A stretch of 45,017 bases of DNA, from contig JAFZQY010000123.1 of the NCBI GenBank assembly GCA_017620155.1, forward strand, positions 1 through 45,017, given 5' to 3'. Positions 41,293 through 45,017 of the stretch are shown piece after piece (the first letter of the stretch is position 1; each line of letters opens with the position of its first letter). Origin of the DNA: Lachnospiraceae bacterium (lineage in GTDB: Bacteria; Bacillota; Clostridia; Lachnospirales; Lachnospiraceae). Below the pieces are notes generated by a model, which ran no database searches, had not been told where the DNA came from, and saw nothing but the letters and a program-made list of their open reading frames with translations. A program made the translations under genes and the position numbers.

Positions 41293-44007
41293 TCAGCCTT
41301 TCCACCTGTTCTTCAGCATATTCTGAAGTCTGTAGAGTTCATTAAGCGCATCAACAGGCGTAAGTTTAGTTATGTCAACCTCTTCGAGTTCCTTAAGTAC
41401 GCTGTCATCATCAGTAGTCTCAAACAGAGACATCTGCCCAAGATCCACCTCATCGTAATGATGAGAAGGATTCTGCAATGTGCTCTTTTTGCCCTCGGAA
41501 GCGTTACCTGCACCTGCCATGAAACCGCCGAGGTCCTTAAGTTTATCAGTAAGATCATTCTCGGACAGTTCCTTTGATATCTCTTTTGCACGGTCGATGA
41601 CCATATCGGGCACGCCGGCGAGCTTGGCAACCTGAATACCGTAGCTTCTGTCTGCGCCGCCCTTGATGATCCTTCGCAGGAATACGATCGAATCACCCTG
41701 CTCTTTTACGGCAATGCAATAGTTGTTGACATTATCTATCCGTCCCTCAAGCTCGGTAAGCTCGTGGTAATGCGTCGCAAAAAGCGTACGGGCTCCGAGA
41801 AGGCGCTTGTTTGATATATACTCTATCACCGCCCAGGCGATGCTCATACCGTCAAAGGTCGAGGTACCGCGTCCGATCTCATCAAGGATAAGAAGCGAAT
41901 CGGAAGTCGCATTACGGAGTATATTGGCCACCTCATTCATCTCGACCATGAATGTGGACTGACCGCTTGATAGATCATCGGATGCACCGACCCTCGTAAA
42001 GATCCTGTCGGTTATGCCTATATGAGCGCTTGATGCGGGCACGAAGCATCCGATCTGAGCCATCAGCACTATCAGTGCCGACTGACGCATATATGTTGAT
42101 TTTCCGGCCATATTGGGGCCGGTTATGATCGATACGGCCTTTTTCTTTTTATCCAGATATGTGTCATTGGATATAAAAGGCGTATCGGAATGGATCTTCT
42201 CTATTACAGGATGCCGGCCTTCTTTGATATCTATGATTCCGTCGTCAGCGATCTCGGGGCGTACATAGTGGTTACGCTCGGCCACCAGGCTGAGCGATGC
42301 ATATACATCGGTCTCCGCAATGACCTTGGCAGTTTCCTGGATACGGCCGATGTTCTCGGCAATCCTGTCACGCAGCTCGCAGAACATGTCATACTCAAGA
42401 GTAAAAAGCTTATCCTCTGCGTTTAAGATGATGTCTTCGAGTTCTTTTAGCCTGTCATTAGTATATCTCTCGGATCCGGTCAGAGTCTGTTTCCTGATAT
42501 AATCCTCGGGAACCTTATCGGCGTATGAATTGGTGACTTCAAAATAGAATCCGAAGACCTTGTTGTATTTGACCCTGAGATTCTTGATCCCGGTACGTTC
42601 TCTGTCTGCTTCTTCGAGTTCAGCGATCCATTTACGGCCGTCGGTCTTGGCACGCCTTAGCGTATCTATATCTTCGCTGAAACCGGGCTTGAATATCCCG
42701 CCTTCATGAACAGTGATCGGCGGCTCCTCTTCTATGGCGGCATCGATCATGTCGTGGATATCCTTAAGCTCGTCTATCTGATCCGAAAGCTCGGACAGTC
42801 TTACTGACTTAAAGTCGCTCATTACCTGCTTGATCGCAGGCAGATACTGCATGGAACTCTTAAACGCGAGCATATCCTTGGGATTAACCGTATTTAAGCT
42901 GATCTTGGCAAGGAGTCTCTCCAGGTCATAAACACTGTTTAAGTACTCTCTGATCTCATCTCTCTCCATAGAACGATGAGACAGTTCATCGACCGCATCA
43001 AGCCTTAGCTCTATCGCATCTATATCTATCAGCGGCTGCTCTATGAAATGTCTGAGCATCCTGCCGCCCATAGCGGTCTTCGTCAGATCCAGGACTCCGA
43101 GCAGCGATCCTACTTTGAGTTTGTCGCGCATCGTCTCGGTGAGTTCCAGATTACGCCTCGTAGCTGAATCAAGGAGCATATATCTGCTGGAAACATAAGG
43201 ATAGAGATGAGTGAACTGAACCAGATCATTCTTCTGGGTCTCATACAGATATTCAAGAAGAGCTCCTGCCGCACTTATTCCGGCAGGAAAATCAGCTATT
43301 CCCATTCCGATCAGGCTCGCAGCATGGAAATGCTTTAAGATGATCCTCTTGGCATGCTCCTCATCGTAGACTCTCTCGTCAAGAGAGGTTATGCTGATCC
43401 CAAGTTTGTTCTTCAGATCGTCGATATTTAGGCCGCTTAAAAGAAATGCTTCATTACAGATGATCTCAGAAGGTGAATACTTGGAGATCTCATCGCTCAG
43501 TTTATCGAGAGATTCGAGCTGCGTCAGATAATAATCGCCCGTTGTAACATCCGCAAAAGAAAAACCGATGCAGTCGTCCATATAGAGAACGGATACAATG
43601 TAGTTGTTACGCTTGCCGTCCAGAGATTCAACTATCGGATTGGTACCGGGAGTAACCACCCTTACGACTTCTCTTTTTACCAGGCCTTTGGCAAGTTTGG
43701 GATCTTCTACCTGTTCGCAGATAGCCACTTTATACCCGTGATTGACGAGTCTGCCCAGATAGGTCTCCACTGCATGGAAAGGAACCCCGCACATCGGAGC
43801 GCGCTCCTCTAAGCCGCAGTTCTTGCCGGTAAGCGTGATCTCAAGTACGCGGCTTGCCTCAAGCGCATCATCGAAGAACATCTCGTAGAAGTCTCCGAGT
43901 CTGTAAAACAGGATGCAGTCTTTGTACTGCGCCTTGGTCTCCAGATACAGCTGCATCATCGGAGACAGTTTGTCTTTATCGATTTTATCTACAGTCAGAT
44001 CGTTCAT
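41293..44007 (-). CDS. mutS: DNA mismatch repair protein MutS
   Basis: Mismatch recognition ATPase of 904 residues. The mismatch-binding domain has QYKDCILFYRLGDFYEMFFDDA with the Phe-x-Glu wedge (FYEMF). The clamp and lever domains follow, then the ATPase with Walker A GPNMAGKSTYMRQ, Walker B LLILDEIGRGTSTFDG and the ATHYHELTEL switch. A C-terminal tetramer or beta-clamp-binding tail (about 790-904) has DLGQMSLFE, a likely clamp-binding motif. It overlaps miaB by 4 bases, a conserved miaB-mutS coupling in Clostridia. Confidence 0.97.
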   Translation of the reverse strand: MNDLTVDKIDKDKLSPMMQLYLETKAQYKDCILFYRLGDFYEMFFDDALEASRVLEITLTGKNCGLEERAPMCGVPFHAVETYLGRLVNHGYKVAICEQVEDPKLAKGLVKREVVRVVTPGTNPIVESLDGKRNNYIVSVLYMDDCIGFSFADVTTGDYYLTQLESLDKLSDEISKYSPSEIICNEAFLLSGLNIDDLKNKLGISITSLDERVYDEEHAKRIILKHFHAASLIGMGIADFPAGISAAGALLEYLYETQKNDLVQFTHLYPYVSSRYMLLDSATRRNLELTETMRDKLKVGSLLGVLDLTKTAMGGRMLRHFIEQPLIDIDAIELRLDAVDELSHRSMERDEIREYLNSVYDLERLLAKISLNTVNPKDMLAFKSSMQYLPAIKQVMSDFKSVRLSELSDQIDELKDIHDMIDAAIEEEPPITVHEGGIFKPGFSEDIDTLRRAKTDGRKWIAELEEADRERTGIKNLRVKYNKVFGFYFEVTNSYADKVPEDYIRKQTLTGSERYTNDRLKELEDIILNAEDKLFTLEYDMFCELRDRIAENIGRIQETAKVIAETDVYASLSLVAERNHYVRPEIADDGIIDIKEGRHPVIEKIHSDTPFISNDTYLDKKKKAVSIITGPNMAGKSTYMRQSALIVLMAQIGCFVPASSAHIGITDRIFTRVGASDDLSSGQSTFMVEMNEVANILRNATSDSLLILDEIGRGTSTFDGMSIAWAVIEYISNKRLLGARTLFATHYHELTELEGRIDNVNNYCIAVKEQGDSIVFLRRIIKGGADRSYGIQVAKLAGVPDMVIDRAKEISKELSENDLTDKLKDLGGFMAGAGNASEGKKSTLQNPSHHYDEVDLGQMSLFETTDDDSVLKELEEVDITKLTPVDALNELYRLQNMLKNRWKG

Positions 44008-45017
44008 TTAACAACATCACCGAGGAAATAGAATCCCTTACATTCCCGTAGCCTAACCGGCAAAATGGTGCCGATCATCGAAGCATCACCCGGAATATGG
44101 ACGAGCAGGTTGTTGCCGAGGCGTCCTGTCACCAGTTTATCGTCCCGGTCATTTACAGATTCGATCAATGCTTCCTGAACCTCTCCGGTATGACGCGCCG
44201 CAGATGTGCGCGCACACTCCTGAACAACACTTAATACCGCATCAAAATGAGCCTGCATCTCTTCAGGAGAAAGCTGGCCTTCCATTGAAGCGGCCGGAGT
44301 ACCCGTACGTTTGGAATACTCGAATGTATATGCGTTATCGTACTGCACGCGTCTGATCAGGTCTATGGTATCATCCACATCTTCCATGGTTTCCCCCGGA
44401 AAGCCCATGATCAGATCGGTAGTTATCGATATGTCAGGCATTGCAGTCCGTATCTTATCCACGAGATTTAAGTAATGCTCTCTCGTATAATTGCGGTTCA
44501 TGGCCTTAAGCAGACGGTTTGAACCGGTCTGAACGGGCAGATGAAGGTGTCTGCAGATCTTATCGGATGCAGCACATGTCTTGATCAGTTCATCGGATAA
44601 ATCCTTGGGGTGCGAAGTCATGAAACGGATACGCCTTATCCCGTCGATCTTTTCGACTTCTTTAAGAAGCTGAGCAAAGGTCATCGGATGATCGAGATTG
44701 GTTCCGTATGAGTTAACATTCTGCCCAAGGAGCATAACTTCGATGACTCCGCTTTTCGCCAACTGCTCGATCTCACAGATAATCTCTTCGGGCGCCCTGC
44801 TCCTCTCACGGCCCCTGACATAGGGAACGATGCAGTATGTGCAGAAATTATTGCATCCGAACATGATGTTCACGCCGGATTTAGAACCGTATTTTCTTCT
44901 TACGGGAAGTTCTTCGACTATCTGGTCCGTCTCTTCCCATATATCTACGATCATGCGACCGGTGCTCTCAAATGCATTGCACATGAGTTCAGCAAACTTG
45001 AAAATATTATGAGTGCC
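44004..45017 (-). CDS. miaB: tRNA-2-methylthio-N6-dimethylallyladenosine synthase MiaB, N-terminus outside window
   Basis: Radical SAM methylthiotransferase acting on i6A37 of tRNA, the product of MiaA. The frame stays open to the window edge with GTHNIFKFAEL upstream of the internal ATG at 44984, matching the MiaB N-terminal domain, so the gene starts outside the window. The radical SAM cluster motif is FGCNNFCTYCIVPYVRGRERSR (C-x3-C-x2-C); LLGQNVNSYG and TTDLIMGFPGET are the family's further motifs. The C-terminal TRAM domain runs to GFYFLGDVVK. The ATGA overlap with mutS shows translational coupling. Confidence 0.96.
   Translation of the reverse strand, partial: GTHNIFKFAELMCNAFESTGRMIVDIWEETDQIVEELPVRRKYGSKSGVNIMFGCNNFCTYCIVPYVRGRERSRAPEEIICEIEQLAKSGVIEVMLLGQNVNSYGTNLDHPMTFAQLLKEVEKIDGIRRIRFMTSHPKDLSDELIKTCAASDKICRHLHLPVQTGSNRLLKAMNRNYTREHYLNLVDKIRTAMPDISITTDLIMGFPGETMEDVDDTIDLIRRVQYDNAYTFEYSKRTGTPAASMEGQLSPEEMQAHFDAVLSVVQECARTSAARHTGEVQEALIESVNDRDDKLVTGRLGNNLLVHIPGDASMIGTILPVRLRECKGFYFLGDVVK

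Noticed and set aside
1-45017. CRISPR arrays, rRNA, tRNA genes and insertion sequences
   Set aside because: No regularly spaced direct repeats, no rRNA-like stretches, no cloverleaf and no transposase frame were seen in either strand.

Overview
The window reads as the chromosome of a low-to-mid GC Gram-positive bacterium of the Clostridia, most likely a Lachnospiraceae relative. The basis is the gene order mreB-mreC-mreD-mrdA-minC-rodA-mgsA, the order miaB-mutS...mutL-miaA-ynbB, an OhrR-type MarR regulator, a SepF/YggS cluster, clear AGGAGG ribosome binding sites and a tryptophan T-box leader. No rRNA, tRNA, CRISPR array or recognisable insertion sequence was found.

Left arm (1-13615, every gene on +). 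It starts inside a membrane-fusion-protein gene of an ABC exporter (adaptor, ATPase, FtsX-type permease), followed at once by an OmpR-type response regulator and its histidine kinase. Next is a peroxide-defence unit (glutathione peroxidase, OhrR-like regulator) with a strong promoter that overlaps an inverted repeat, then a cation-diffusion-facilitator exporter, a TIGR01212-type radical SAM protein, a small membrane-anchored protein of unknown function and hflX. After hflX come an AT-rich gene (helix-turn-helix-like segments plus a Vsr/PD-(D/E)XK-like C-terminus), a 34-base inverted repeat, and a XerS-like tyrosine recombinase gene.

Right arm (13649-45017, every gene on -). Read in the direction of transcription from the right edge: miaB (partial) and mutS; a SPOR-domain lipoprotein and a GNAT acetyltransferase; a T-box-controlled trp operon (trpC, F, B, A, D); mutL, a DUF4867 protein, miaA and ynbB; the elongation cluster mreBCD-mrdA-minC-rodA-mgsA with a D,D-carboxypeptidase; a small P-loop protein; a HlyD-like protein, yggS and sepF; aroB, lspA, a RluD-type pseudouridine synthase and a cytidylate-kinase-like protein.

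The two arms converge at about 13.6 kb. In Firmicutes most genes lie on the leading strand, so a complete strand switch beside a XerS-like recombinase gene and a Xer-site-like inverted repeat suggests that this is the replication terminus with its dimer-resolution (dif_SL-like) site. The AT-rich nuclease-like gene next to that repeat looks foreign. Other points worth a second look are a MinC without MinD or MinE and with its MinD-contact motif altered, the peroxidase/OhrR operator, and the trp operon lying between mutS and mutL.
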